Shown: positions 34,264-42,531 of the stretch, piece by piece
Numbering within the stretch: the stretch's first letter is position 1
Layout of the letters: every line of letters starts with the position of its first letter
Assembly (NCBI GenBank): GCA_028818775.1
Contig: JAPPNE010000038.1
Location: 1 to 56,763 of the forward strand
DNA length: 56,763 nt
Reading direction: 5' to 3'
Source of the DNA: Deltaproteobacteria bacterium
GTDB taxonomy: Bacteria; Desulfobacterota; Binatia; UBA9968; JAJDTQ01
The notes under the pieces: model-generated
The model's database searches: none
Told to the model about the DNA's origin: nothing
What the model saw: only the letters and a program-made list of their open reading frames with translations
Made by a program: the position numbers and the translations under genes

Positions 34264-35451
34264 ATGCTCCGGAGCGTTTCACAACTGGATGTGGCCGGGA
34301 AGACCGTGTTCCTCCGTGCGGACTTCAACGTTCCTCTATCGCGCGGGACCATCACCGAAACACATCGCATCGACAGCACGCTGCCCACCATCGAGTTCCT
34401 GATGGAACGAGGCGCGCGGGTGCTCGTCGCGTCGCACCTGGGCCGTCCCGGCGGGACCGCCGACCCCCGGTGGAGTCTTGCCCCGGTGGCGCGCTGCCTG
34501 GAAGACAGGCTCGGCCGGCCGGTGCCGCTCGCCCCCGACTGCGTGGGACCCGCGGTGGCCCCGTCCCTGGCGGACCCGCGCGCGGCCGGGATCGTGGTGC
34601 TGGAGAACCTCCGCTTTCACGCCGGCGAGGAGGCCAACGACCCTGCCTTCGCCGCCGCCCTCGCCGGACTGGCCGACGTCTACGTCAACGATGCGTTCGG
34701 CGCGGCGCATCGAGCCCACGCCTCCACCGCGGGGATGGCGGCACACTTCCGGGAAAAGGGCGCGGGGTTCCTGTTCCGGCGGGAGGTCGACTACCTCTCG
34801 CGCGTCCTCGAGGCGCCCGAGCGGCCGGTGGTGGCCGTCCTGGGGGGCGCCAAGGTCTCCGACAAGATCGGCATCCTCAAGAACCTGATCCCACGGGTGG
34901 ACCTGATCCTGGTGGGCGGGGCCATGGCCTACACGTTCCTCGCCGCCCGCGGCGTCGCGGTCGGGCGCTCCCTGCTGGAGAAGGACTTCCTCGACGTGGC
35001 GCGGGAGATCCTGGACGCGGCGGCGGCCGCCGGCGTGCCGTTCCTCCTCCCCATCGACCACGTGGTCGCCGAGGACACGGCGGTGGAGGAACCGGCCGTT
35101 ACCGGCGATGAGAGCGTTCCCGAGGGGCGTATGGCGCTGGACATCGGGCCGAGGACCGCGGCGCTCTTCGCCGAGCGGCTCAAGGACGCGGCCGTGACGC
35201 TGTGGAACGGGCCCCTCGGCCTGTTCGAACGGGAGCCGTACCGTCACGGGACCGTGGCCGTGGCCAAGGCATTGGCCGCCTCCGCCGCCACCACCGTCAT
35301 CGCCGGCGGCGACACCGTGGCGGCGGTGGGGCTCGCGGAGACCGCCGGCGCCATGACCCATCTCTCCACCGGAGGCGGCGCCGCGCTGGAGTTCCTCGAG
35401 GGGAAGACTCTTCCCGGGGTCCGGGCGCTGGAAGCCGGAGACCCCGCCTGA
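34264..35451 (+). CDS. pgk: Phosphoglycerate kinase
   Basis: A 395-residue glycolytic kinase that makes ATP from 1,3-bisphosphoglycerate. The substrate-binding N-domain begins VFLRADFNVPL (about 15-25) and VLVASHLGRPGG (about 55-66); the nucleotide site includes VLGGAKVSDKIGILKNL and the C-terminal STGGGAALEFLEGKTLPGV. Length is normal. It is followed by tpiA after 14 bp. No gap gene is in the window. Confidence 0.97.
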   Translation: MLRSVSQLDVAGKTVFLRADFNVPLSRGTITETHRIDSTLPTIEFLMERGARVLVASHLGRPGGTADPRWSLAPVARCLEDRLGRPVPLAPDCVGPAVAPSLADPRAAGIVVLENLRFHAGEEANDPAFAAALAGLADVYVNDAFGAAHRAHASTAGMAAHFREKGAGFLFRREVDYLSRVLEAPERPVVAVLGGAKVSDKIGILKNLIPRVDLILVGGAMAYTFLAARGVAVGRSLLEKDFLDVAREILDAAAAAGVPFLLPIDHVVAEDTAVEEPAVTGDESVPEGRMALDIGPRTAALFAERLKDAAVTLWNGPLGLFEREPYRHGTVAVAKALAASAATTVIAGGDTVAAVGLAETAGAMTHLSTGGGAALEFLEGKTLPGVRALEAGDPA

Positions 35452-35465
35452 ACCCGTCTCCACCC

Positions 35466-36269
35466 ATGCCACGGTGCACGGTCATCGCCAACTGGAAAAT
35501 GCACGGGAACCAGACCCGGGCGTGGGACCTCGCCCGCGCCGTCCGGCGGCTCGTGGGAAACCGTTTCGGCGCCGCCGAAGTCCTCCTGGCGCCCCCCTTC
35601 ACCTCCCTCGAGGCGGTGCGGCGGGCGCTCGCGGGAAGCCGACTGCGCCTGGCCGCCCAGAACCTCTACTGGCAGCCCCAGGGCGCGTTCACCGGAGAGG
35701 TTTCGGCCGACATGCTGCGGGACGCGGGGTGCAGCCACGTCATCGTCGGCCACTCCGAGAGGCGCCGGCTGTTCGGCGAGACCAACCGCGACGTAGGACG
35801 CAAGCTGGGCGCCGCCCTGGAAGCCTCTCTGAAACCCATCCTCTGCGTCGGCGAGACGCTGGAGGAGCGCCGCCGCGGCCACACGCACCGCACCCTTTCG
35901 GCCCAACTCACGGGCGCATTGAAGGGGGTGCCGAAAAGTGTTATTGAGTCTCTGACGGTGGCTTATGAGCCGGTCTGGGCCATCGGCACCGGCCAGCACG
36001 CGACACCGGCGCAGGTGGCCGAGACCCACGCGTGGATACGGCGCGCTCTGGCACGCCGCTTCGGAACGGCGCCCGCGCGGGCGATTCCGATCCTCTACGG
36101 CGGCAGCGTCAACCCGGACAACGCCGCTGAACTGGCGCGGGTCGCGGAGGTGGACGGCGTGCTGGTGGGAGGGGCAAGCCTGGATCACCAGAGCTTCGCC
36201 GCCATCGTCAAGGTATTTTCGACGGAGTTATCGACAGTGACCGGCAAGACTCGGACAACGGACAAATGA
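35466..36269 (+). CDS. tpiA: Triosephosphate isomerase
   Basis: A 267-residue TIM barrel. Catalytic lysine K11 in NWKMHG, the histidine in VGHSERRRLFGE (about 95-106) and the glutamate in VAYEPVWAIGTG are all present. ATG at 35466 gives the exact family N-terminus. The last three residues overlap secG (ATGA), showing coupling. The C-terminal tail after the last barrel helix is slightly longer than usual. Confidence 0.97.
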   Translation: MPRCTVIANWKMHGNQTRAWDLARAVRRLVGNRFGAAEVLLAPPFTSLEAVRRALAGSRLRLAAQNLYWQPQGAFTGEVSADMLRDAGCSHVIVGHSERRRLFGETNRDVGRKLGAALEASLKPILCVGETLEERRRGHTHRTLSAQLTGALKGVPKSVIESLTVAYEPVWAIGTGQHATPAQVAETHAWIRRALARRFGTAPARAIPILYGGSVNPDNAAELARVAEVDGVLVGGASLDHQSFAAIVKVFSTELSTVTGKTRTTDK

Positions 36270-36595
36270 TCCTCCTGGTGACCACCGTTCATATTCTCGT
36301 TTGCCTGGGGCTCATCGTCGTGGTGCTGCTGCAGACCGGCAAGGGCACCGACATGGGCGCGGCCTTCGGCGGCGGCTCGAGCACGACGGTCTTCGGCAGC
36401 AGCGGCGCCGGCAACTTTCTCACGCGGTTGACCACGGGCATGGCGGTGGTGTTCATGCTGACCTCTCTGACGCTGGGCTACTTCTCCGAACAGGGCACGA
36501 GCACGAGCGTCTTCGACAGCGTCACGCCGCAAACGCAAACCAGTCCGCAGCCCGGCCCGGCCGGGCCGGGCGCGGAGACGCCGGCTTCTCCCTGA
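36266..36595 (+). CDS. secG: Protein-export membrane protein SecG
   Basis: A 109-residue SecG, an accessory subunit of the SecYEG channel. Two hydrophobic helices (about 1-20 and 52-72) enclose the conserved loop QTGKGTDMGAAFGGGSSTTV (about 24-43). The C-terminal third is a P/T/A-rich tail. Coupled to tpiA by a 4-bp overlap and followed by a tRNA-Leu 20 bp downstream, the common tpiA-secG-tRNA(Leu) order of proteobacteria. Confidence 0.95.
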   Translation: MILLVTTVHILVCLGLIVVVLLQTGKGTDMGAAFGGGSSTTVFGSSGAGNFLTRLTTGMAVVFMLTSLTLGYFSEQGTSTSVFDSVTPQTQTSPQPGPAGPGAETPASP

Positions 36596-36615
36596 AGACC
36601 GGCCCGCCCGGATGT

Positions 36616-36702
36616 GCGAGGATGGCGGAATAGGCAGACGCGCTAGCTTGAGGGGCTAGTGCCAGCAATGGCGTGGGGGTTCAAGTCCCCCTCCTCGCAC
36701 CA
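36616..36702 (+). tRNA. tRNA-Leu (anticodon GAG), CCA encoded
   Basis: A complete class II tRNA. The acceptor stem GCGAGGA pairs with TCCTCGC before the discriminator A and an encoded CCA (36700-36702). The anticodon arm CTAGC-TTGAGGG-GCTAG has GAG in the middle of the loop. The long variable arm TGCCAGCAATGGCG and the T-arm GGGGG-TTCAAGT-CCCCC are regular. It reads CUC and CUU leucine codons. Confidence 0.96.
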
Positions 36703-36781
36703 CACTCCTTCCCTTTTTCCCATTCCAACCCCGCCGCCGGGCTCCCTGGCGTGGTGTCCCGCGTCGCGGCGTCCATCGCCG

Positions 36782-37081
36782 TTACTGCATGGCCCGGGCC
36801 ATGTCGTAGAGCGATTGCACGAGGAAGGCGCGCAGGAACCACAGGATCAACAGGGCCACGACAGGCGACATGTCGATGCCGCCGAAGGCCATGGGGAGGG
36901 TTTGCCTCAGCCGGTACAGCACCGGATCGGTGAGGTTGCAGAGCATGCGCACGATGGGGTTGTAGGGATCGGCGTTGACCCAGGAAATCACCGCGCGCGC
37001 GATGATCACCCACACGTAAAGGGTGATCACCACGTTGAGGAGGCCCGCGATGGCCTCGATGAAGTTACCCGCGACGAACAT
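36782..37081 (-). CDS. yggT: YggT family membrane protein
   Basis: A 99-residue protein of the YggT family with two transmembrane helices (about 10-32 and 70-90). PYNPIVRMLCNLTDPVLYRLR (about 39-58) is the characteristic loop between them. Its role is unknown, possibly osmotic stress or cell-division related. It begins 6 bp after the PLP-homeostasis gene, with which it usually pairs. Confidence 0.9.
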   Translation of the reverse strand: MFVAGNFIEAIAGLLNVVITLYVWVIIARAVISWVNADPYNPIVRMLCNLTDPVLYRLRQTLPMAFGGIDMSPVVALLILWFLRAFLVQSLYDMARAMQ

Positions 37082-37087
37082 CTTCCA

Positions 37088-37807
37088 TCACCCTCGTTCG
37101 TTGTTGTCGGCCCGGTTCCGGCCGCGCGGTCCGAACAGCGCTGTCCCGACCCGTACCAGCGTCGACCCCTCCGCCACCGCCACCTCGTAGTCGTGGGTCA
37201 TCCCCATGGAAAGCTCGTTCGGGAGCACATGGGGCAGTCCCAAGTCCATGACCGCGTCGCGCAACCCCCGCAGCCGGCGAAAATGGAGCCGGCTCGCCTC
37301 CGGGTCCTCCGCCAAGGGCGGCACCGTCATCAACCCCTTGACGCGGACGCGTTCAAGGCGCGACACCTCGCGCAGCAGGGGAACCAGGCCCTCCTCGGAC
37401 ACCCCTGACTTGGTGGCCTCCCCGGCAAGGTTCACTTCCACCATCACGTCGATATCCCCGCCGCGCTCGCGCCCCACCCGGTCGAGCGCCTGCGCGAGCC
37501 GGAGGTTGTCCAGAGTTTCAATCACCGCGAACAGGCCGGCGGCGGCGCGCGCCTTGTTGCGCTGAAGGTGTCCGATCAGGTGCCACTCGGCGGCATCCCC
37601 GAGGATCTCCTTCTTGGCCTGGGCTTCCTGGACATAGTTCTCGCCCACGAGGCGCACGCCCGCTTCCACCGCGGCGCGCACCGCGGCGGCGCTCTGGGTC
37701 TTGGCGGCGGCGAGCAGCCTGACTTCGCTGGGGTCCCTGCCGCTCCGCTCCGCCGCGGCGGCGATGCCGTCCATGACCCGTTTGCAGTTGCCGGCGATGT
37801 CCACCAT
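37088..37807 (-). CDS. yggS: Pyridoxal 5'-phosphate homeostasis protein (YggS/PLPBP)
   Basis: A 239-residue PLP-binding protein of the alanine-racemase-like fold. The PLP lysine is K36 in LLAAAKTQSA; further down, HLIGHLQRNKARAAAG (about 95-110) and LPNELSMGMTHDYEVAVAEG with the phosphate-binding loop are intact. It buffers PLP and shows no catalytic activity in the family. The gene pairs with yggT. A -10 like TATACT on the minus strand (37872-37878 region) might belong to its promoter. Confidence 0.94.
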   Translation of the reverse strand: MVDIAGNCKRVMDGIAAAAERSGRDPSEVRLLAAAKTQSAAAVRAAVEAGVRLVGENYVQEAQAKKEILGDAAEWHLIGHLQRNKARAAAGLFAVIETLDNLRLAQALDRVGRERGGDIDVMVEVNLAGEATKSGVSEEGLVPLLREVSRLERVRVKGLMTVPPLAEDPEASRLHFRRLRGLRDAVMDLGLPHVLPNELSMGMTHDYEVAVAEGSTLVRVGTALFGPRGRNRADNNERG

Positions 37808-37959
37808 TGGCCCGGTTTTCCCCGGAGACCGTTCCCCGAAGAGCCCTCCGTCTCTCGGCGCAGACCCCGGTCAAGTATACCACAGTGCCGGAGGGAATGA
37901 ATCGAGACCGGTCGAACCGGTCCTTGGCGGATGGTCTGCTTACCCCAGGGCAAAGGTAT

Positions 37960-37968
37960 TGCTATAAT
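37960..37968 (+). promoter_or_regulatory. Extended -10 promoter for the lytic transglycosylase gene
   Basis: The bases TGCTATAAT form a consensus extended -10 element; no good -35 is seen at the usual distance, as is common for this class. The predicted leader is about 10 bases. Confidence 0.55.
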
Positions 37969-37985
37969 TTGCGAAACATCGTGGC

Positions 37986-40034
37986 ATGAAAATGAAAATC
38001 TGCACTTGCGCAGCCGCCTGGTTCCTCCTGTTCGGCCTCTGGGGGTCTTTCGTGCACGGCCGGACGGGTGCGGAAACGGAGTTCGCCCGGGCCTACCGAC
38101 ACTACGCGGGCGGCGCGCACGCCGCCGCCGAACCGCTGTTCCGGAAGGCGCTGTCCGATGACGCGTTCGTGCTCGGGGACTACGCCCTCTACTTCCTCGG
38201 ACGCATCGCCGCCGACGCGCACCGGCACGGGGAGGCCCGGCGCCGTTTCACCGAGTTGAGGCAAGCGCATCCCCGCAGCGTCTGGGCCATCGAGGCATCC
38301 TTCGAACTGATCGACCTCGATCTGGCCCAGGGACGGCACAAGTCGGCCGCGCAGCGGGCCGGCGCCATCCGGAAAAGCGCGCGCGGAAAGGAGACTCGGG
38401 CCAGGGCCGCCCACAGCCTCGGGCGCGCGCGCGAAGCCGCGGGCCGGGATTCCGCGGCGTACGCCCTCTACCAGGAGGCGCGCCGGCGCGGGCCGCGCAC
38501 TCCCTGGAGCAGCCGCGCGAAGCAGCGGGTCCGGGAACTCCGCCGCAAGCACCCGCGTCAACTCGGGTTGAAGAACGGCCAGGAGATGCTGCGGGAAGCC
38601 CGGCAGCTCGAGCGCGAACGGGATTACGAAGCGGCGGCCGACCTCTACCGGCGCATCCTGCGCGAAACCAACTACCGCCGGCTGTCCCTCGAAGGCTTGT
38701 CCGACGTGTACCGGAAACTGCGCCTGCGGGCGGAGGAAGAAGAGGTCCTGCGCCGGTACGTGCGGCACTATCCGAAGCGCGACCGCGCGGGGGCGGCGCT
38801 GACGCGCATCGCCACCATCCAATGGAACCGCAACGACGACGCGGAAGCGTTGAAGACGCTCCGGAAATTCATGAAGAAGTATCCCGGCCATCTTCATCGA
38901 CGCTACGCGATCTACGTGACCGGGCGCATCCACGAGTCCATGGGCCGGTGGCAGGCGGCGGCCCGCACCTACCGGCAGCTCTTCGCCAAGGAGCACCGCT
39001 ACAGCCGGTTCCGGAGCGACGCGGCGTGGCGTCTGGCATGGCTCCAGTACCTTCGCACCGACTACAACTCGGCCCGGGAAACCTTCCGTGACATCGCCGG
39101 CCGGCGCGGCAACTTCCGGCTGGCGGCCATCTTCTGGGAGGCGCGCACCGCCGAGCGGCTCAAGGACGGCGCCGGCGCCCGGCGGCTGTACCGCCGGGTC
39201 GTCAAGAGAGACGCCGAGTCCTACTACGCGATCCTGGCGTCCCGGCGGCTCGCGGAGCTCGGCGAAGCCCTGCCCGAGCCATCCTCCGCCGCACGGCGCG
39301 GCCCGGCGGAGCGCGCTCCCGCCCTGGGCGAGCGCGCCAGGATTCACCTTGCGCGCGCACGCGCGCTGGCGCGCATCGGCCTGAACCAGCTCGCGCACGC
39401 CGAGATCGACCGGGTCCGCCGGCATTCGAAGCGCACGAAAGGCCTCAGGCTTCTGCTCATGCGCGAGTACGCGCGTACCCACGCTCATCATCGAAGCCTC
39501 TCGCTGGCGGTGCGGTCGCCATCGTCCCCCGAGGTGCTGCGGCTCCGGTATCCGCTGGCCCACTGGGACGCGGTGCGGCGGCGGGCGACCGAGAACGGGC
39601 TCGACCCTTACCTGGTGTTGTCGCTGATGCGGCAGGAGAGCCTGTTCAGGCCGCGGGCCGTGTCCCCCGCCAACGCGCTGGGGCTCATGCAGATGCTTCA
39701 CGAAACCGCGCGCGCCGAGGCGTCCAAGATGGGGCTTTCGGAACCCGACGCCCGCGACCTTTTCGATCCGGAGCTGAACATCCGGCTCGGCGCCCACCAC
39801 CTCAAGGGGTTGCTGGAAGACTACGACCAGAGCCACGCCAAGGCGCTGGCGGCCTACAACGCCGGCAAGGAAGCGGTGGAACGCTGGGCGCGGGATATGG
39901 AAGGCACAGACGACATGGAGTTCATCGAGCGCATCTCCTACCGGGAGACGCGCCGCTACGTGAAGGCCGTGCTGCGCAACTACCACGCCTACCGCACCCT
40001 CTATGGCGACGCGCCGCCGGCAGACCGTTCCTAG
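37986..40034 (+). CDS. Soluble lytic murein transglycosylase (Slt-type)
   Basis: A 682-residue periplasmic enzyme that cleaves peptidoglycan to 1,6-anhydromuropeptides. After a signal peptide (residues 1 to about 25) a long alpha-superhelical region of TPR-like repeats runs to about 520 (for example GRDSAAYALYQEARRRG and EEVLRRYVRHYPK). The C-terminal catalytic SLT domain (about 530-670) has DPYLVLSLMRQESLF with catalytic glutamate E551, then NALGLMQMLHETARAEA and NIRLGAHHLKGLLEDY. It starts at ATG 37986 with a poor ribosome site, so start is moderately certain. Monocistronic, with an extended -10 promoter. Confidence 0.9.
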   Translation: MKMKICTCAAAWFLLFGLWGSFVHGRTGAETEFARAYRHYAGGAHAAAEPLFRKALSDDAFVLGDYALYFLGRIAADAHRHGEARRRFTELRQAHPRSVWAIEASFELIDLDLAQGRHKSAAQRAGAIRKSARGKETRARAAHSLGRAREAAGRDSAAYALYQEARRRGPRTPWSSRAKQRVRELRRKHPRQLGLKNGQEMLREARQLERERDYEAAADLYRRILRETNYRRLSLEGLSDVYRKLRLRAEEEEVLRRYVRHYPKRDRAGAALTRIATIQWNRNDDAEALKTLRKFMKKYPGHLHRRYAIYVTGRIHESMGRWQAAARTYRQLFAKEHRYSRFRSDAAWRLAWLQYLRTDYNSARETFRDIAGRRGNFRLAAIFWEARTAERLKDGAGARRLYRRVVKRDAESYYAILASRRLAELGEALPEPSSAARRGPAERAPALGERARIHLARARALARIGLNQLAHAEIDRVRRHSKRTKGLRLLLMREYARTHAHHRSLSLAVRSPSSPEVLRLRYPLAHWDAVRRRATENGLDPYLVLSLMRQESLFRPRAVSPANALGLMQMLHETARAEASKMGLSEPDARDLFDPELNIRLGAHHLKGLLEDYDQSHAKALAAYNAGKEAVERWARDMEGTDDMEFIERISYRETRRYVKAVLRNYHAYRTLYGDAPPADRS

Positions 40035-40078
40035 CGGGCTGTCTGGCTGATGCCGGCGGGGCGCTCGGGCGTCCCGCG

Positions 40079-40107
40079 TTGGACAAATCCCGGCGGTTCT
40101 CTATATT
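40079..40107 (+). promoter_or_regulatory. Promoter for egtD, possibly leaderless transcript
   Basis: TTGGAC (40079-40084) and TATATT (40102-40107) are spaced by 17 bp. The expected start site is at or within one base of the ATG at 40114, and no Shine-Dalgarno is present, so the message may be leaderless. Confidence 0.5.
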
Positions 40108-40113
40108 GGGCCG

Positions 40114-41154
40114 ATGCACCGCGAACACAAGGAAATCATCTCCGCGGAGGACCGTACCACCTGGGCCGCCACCGCACCGGCGATCCTGACGCCGCGAGAG
40201 CGCGGTTCGGACCAAGCCGCCGCCAGCATGGTGCGCACCCTGTTCGACCGCCCGCGCTGGCTCGAACCCTGCCACCTTTACGACGAGAGGGGCTCGCTCC
40301 TGTTCGAGGACATCTGCGAACTGCCGGAATACTATCCGACCCGCACCGAAGCCGCGATCCTCGAACGCGAGGCCGGCGCGCTCATGAGCCTGGCGCCGGT
40401 GGAGTGCATCGTGGAGCTGGGGGCCGGCTTCTCGAAGAAGACCGTCCACCTGCTGAAGGCGCTCACCAACGCGCGCGGGCGCGGCACCTTCGCCCCGGTG
40501 GACGTGAGCAACACCGCGCTCATGGCGTCCAAGCGCATGGCCGAGGAGCTGTTCCCCGAGTTGGCCTTCACCGGGCTCGAGGCCCGCTTCGAGGACGCCA
40601 TCACCAGCATCACCCGGGAGATCCCCAAGCTCGTGGTGTTCCTGGGCAGCACCATCGGCAACTTCACCCCCACCGACATGCTGCACTTCTTCAGCCACCT
40701 GACCGAAAACATGGGGCCTGAAGACTATCTGCTGCTGGGGGTGGACCGGATCAAGGACCGGGCCGTCATCGAGCCCGCCTACGACGACTCCCGCGGCATC
40801 ACCGGCGCCTTCATCCTCAACGGTTTCCGCAACGTCAACCGCGTCACCGGCGCCAACTTCCAGTTGGACAAGATCGCCTTCCGGAGCCGTTACAACCAAG
40901 AGCGCGCCCAGGTGGAGATGTGCGGCGTCGCCCTGGAGACCCACCGTGTGGAGTTTCCGCGCCAGTCCGCGTCGTTCGTCTGGGAGAAGGACGAAACGAT
41001 CCTGGTGGAGACCAGCCGGAAGTTCGACCCGGAGGACCTGCAGGTGCAGCTCCGCTGCTTCGGGCTCGAGACCCTGGGCCACTGGACCGACCCGCGGCAA
41101 TGGTTCTCGTTGCTCCTGTTCCGGCGCAACGTAGCGTCCGCGGAGTTGCCATGA
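40114..41154 (+). CDS. egtD: L-histidine N-alpha-methyltransferase EgtD
   Basis: A 346-residue SAM-dependent methyltransferase that trimethylates histidine to hercynine, the first step of ergothioneine synthesis. The substrate-side motif LYDERGSLLFEDICELPEYY (about 56-75) with following PTRTEAAIL, the SAM motif ELGAGFSKKT (about 101-110) and FLGSTIGNFT (about 174-183) are those of EgtD. The N-terminus is about 20 residues longer than in mycobacterial EgtD. The stop overlaps the next gene's ATG by 4 bp. The EgtB-like partner lies 14 kb downstream in this window. No egtE or egtC-like gene is seen. Confidence 0.93.
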   Translation: MHREHKEIISAEDRTTWAATAPAILTPRERGSDQAAASMVRTLFDRPRWLEPCHLYDERGSLLFEDICELPEYYPTRTEAAILEREAGALMSLAPVECIVELGAGFSKKTVHLLKALTNARGRGTFAPVDVSNTALMASKRMAEELFPELAFTGLEARFEDAITSITREIPKLVVFLGSTIGNFTPTDMLHFFSHLTENMGPEDYLLLGVDRIKDRAVIEPAYDDSRGITGAFILNGFRNVNRVTGANFQLDKIAFRSRYNQERAQVEMCGVALETHRVEFPRQSASFVWEKDETILVETSRKFDPEDLQVQLRCFGLETLGHWTDPRQWFSLLLFRRNVASAELP

Positions 41155-42464
41155 TGAAGAAAGTCCCGGACAAGACACCCGCCTACGATCTCAGGGACGA
41201 GCGCTTCTGGGACCAGCAGGACCTGCGCTCGGAGGTGGAGCGCGTCTTCCACCTGTGCGCCGAGTGCCGGCTGTGCGTGAAATTCTGCGGCAGCTTCCCC
41301 AAGCTCTTCGACGCCATCGACTCCTACTGCACCGAAGAGGAGTTCGCCGAAGTGGACTCCTCCAAGCTCAAGGCGGACGACGTGGACGAGGTGGTGGACC
41401 TGTGCTTCCAGTGCAAGCTGTGCAACATCAACTGTCCCTACACGCCGGGCGACCACGACTGGGCCATCGACTTCCCGCGGCTCATGGCCCGGGCCAAGGC
41501 CCAGCACGTGAAAAAGCACGGGGTGCCCTTCACGGACCGCATGCTGGCGAAGCCCGACCTCGTCGGCAAGCTCGGCTCCGCCACCGCTCCCATGGCCAAC
41601 TGGGCCAACGAGAACCGCGTGCACCGGCTGTTCATGCAGGGCGCCCTGGGCGTGCACAAGGACAAGAAGCTGCCGCCGTTCGCGTGGAAGACCTTCGCCT
41701 CCCGGTACCGCTCCGAGCACAGGAAGCCCGCGGGCGAGCCCGTGGCCAAGGTCGCCTACTTCGCCACCTGTTTCGTCAACTACAACGAGCCCGGCATCGG
41801 CATGGACACGCTGGAGGTCATGGCCCGCAACGGCGTCGACGTGGTCCTCGCGTACCAGGAATGCTGCGGCATGCCGTCATGGCACAACGGCGACATGGAC
41901 CAGGCCCGGGCCCAGGCGCAACGCAACGTCGAGCTGCTGGCGCCGTTCGTAGCCGAGGGGCGGACCGTCGTGGCCACCAACCCCACCTGCTCCATGACCC
42001 TGCGCGACGAGTACCCGCGCATGCTGGACACCCGGGCGGCGCGGGACGTGGCCGAGCACACCACCGATCCCACCGCGTTCCTGGCCTCGCTGCACGCGGA
42101 GGGAAAGCTCAACCGCGACTTCAAGACCGGCCCCGGGAAGGTCGCCTACCACATGCCGTGCCACCTGCGGGCGCAGCGGCTGGGCAACCGCACCGGCGCG
42201 CTGCTGTCGCTCCTTCCGGAGACCGAGGTCCAGACCGTGCAGGCGTGCTCGGGGCACGACGGCACCTGGGCCATGAAGCGGGAGAACTTCGAGGCCTCCA
42301 TGCGCTGGGGGCGGCAGGCGTTCCGGGGCATCGAGGAGGCGGACGCCGCCGTCGCGTGCTCCGACTGTCCGCTGGCCGCCATCCAGATCGAGCAGGCCAC
42401 CGGCAAGCACCCGCTCAACCCCATGCAGATCCTGGCCAAGAGCTACCGCGGGGAAGATTTCTGA
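41151..42464 (+). CDS. Fe-S oxidoreductase, GlpC/HdrD-like, coupled to egtD
   Basis: A 437-residue iron-sulfur protein. Two 4Fe-4S ferredoxin motifs lie at residues 36-46 (CAECRLCVKFC) and 85-96 (CFQCKLCNINCP). Two CCG (cysteine-rich) domains follow, with ECCGMPSWHNGD in the first and PCHLRAQ then ACSGHDGTW in the second. This is the layout of GlpC and heterodisulfide-reductase-like electron-transfer proteins. There is no membrane helix. ATG at 41151 overlaps the egtD stop (ATGA), so it is translationally coupled. A role linked to ergothioneine, for example a redox step on a thiol or sulfoxide, is inference; GlpC itself belongs to a glycerol phosphate dehydrogenase whose other subunits are absent here. 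Confidence 0.85.
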   Translation: MMKKVPDKTPAYDLRDERFWDQQDLRSEVERVFHLCAECRLCVKFCGSFPKLFDAIDSYCTEEEFAEVDSSKLKADDVDEVVDLCFQCKLCNINCPYTPGDHDWAIDFPRLMARAKAQHVKKHGVPFTDRMLAKPDLVGKLGSATAPMANWANENRVHRLFMQGALGVHKDKKLPPFAWKTFASRYRSEHRKPAGEPVAKVAYFATCFVNYNEPGIGMDTLEVMARNGVDVVLAYQECCGMPSWHNGDMDQARAQAQRNVELLAPFVAEGRTVVATNPTCSMTLRDEYPRMLDTRAARDVAEHTTDPTAFLASLHAEGKLNRDFKTGPGKVAYHMPCHLRAQRLGNRTGALLSLLPETEVQTVQACSGHDGTWAMKRENFEASMRWGRQAFRGIEEADAAVACSDCPLAAIQIEQATGKHPLNPMQILAKSYRGEDF

Positions 42465-42493
42465 GACCGAGGAACTTTCTGAGACCAAGGAAC
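42458..42493 (+). repeat. 18-bp tandem duplication at the Fe-S protein stop codon
   Basis: TTTCTGAGACCGAGGAAC (42458-42475) is followed directly by TTTCTGAGACCAAGGAAC (42476-42493), one mismatch in 18. The first copy contains the stop codon TGA. Confidence 0.85.
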
Positions 42494-42531
42494 GCTCCCG
42501 GTGATCCTGATCACCACCGCGAGGCAACCCT

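Noticed and set aside
41151-42464. Annotation of the Fe-S protein as GlpC of glycerol-3-phosphate dehydrogenase
   Set aside because: No glpA or glpB is present and the gene is coupled to egtD; only the domain layout is shared.
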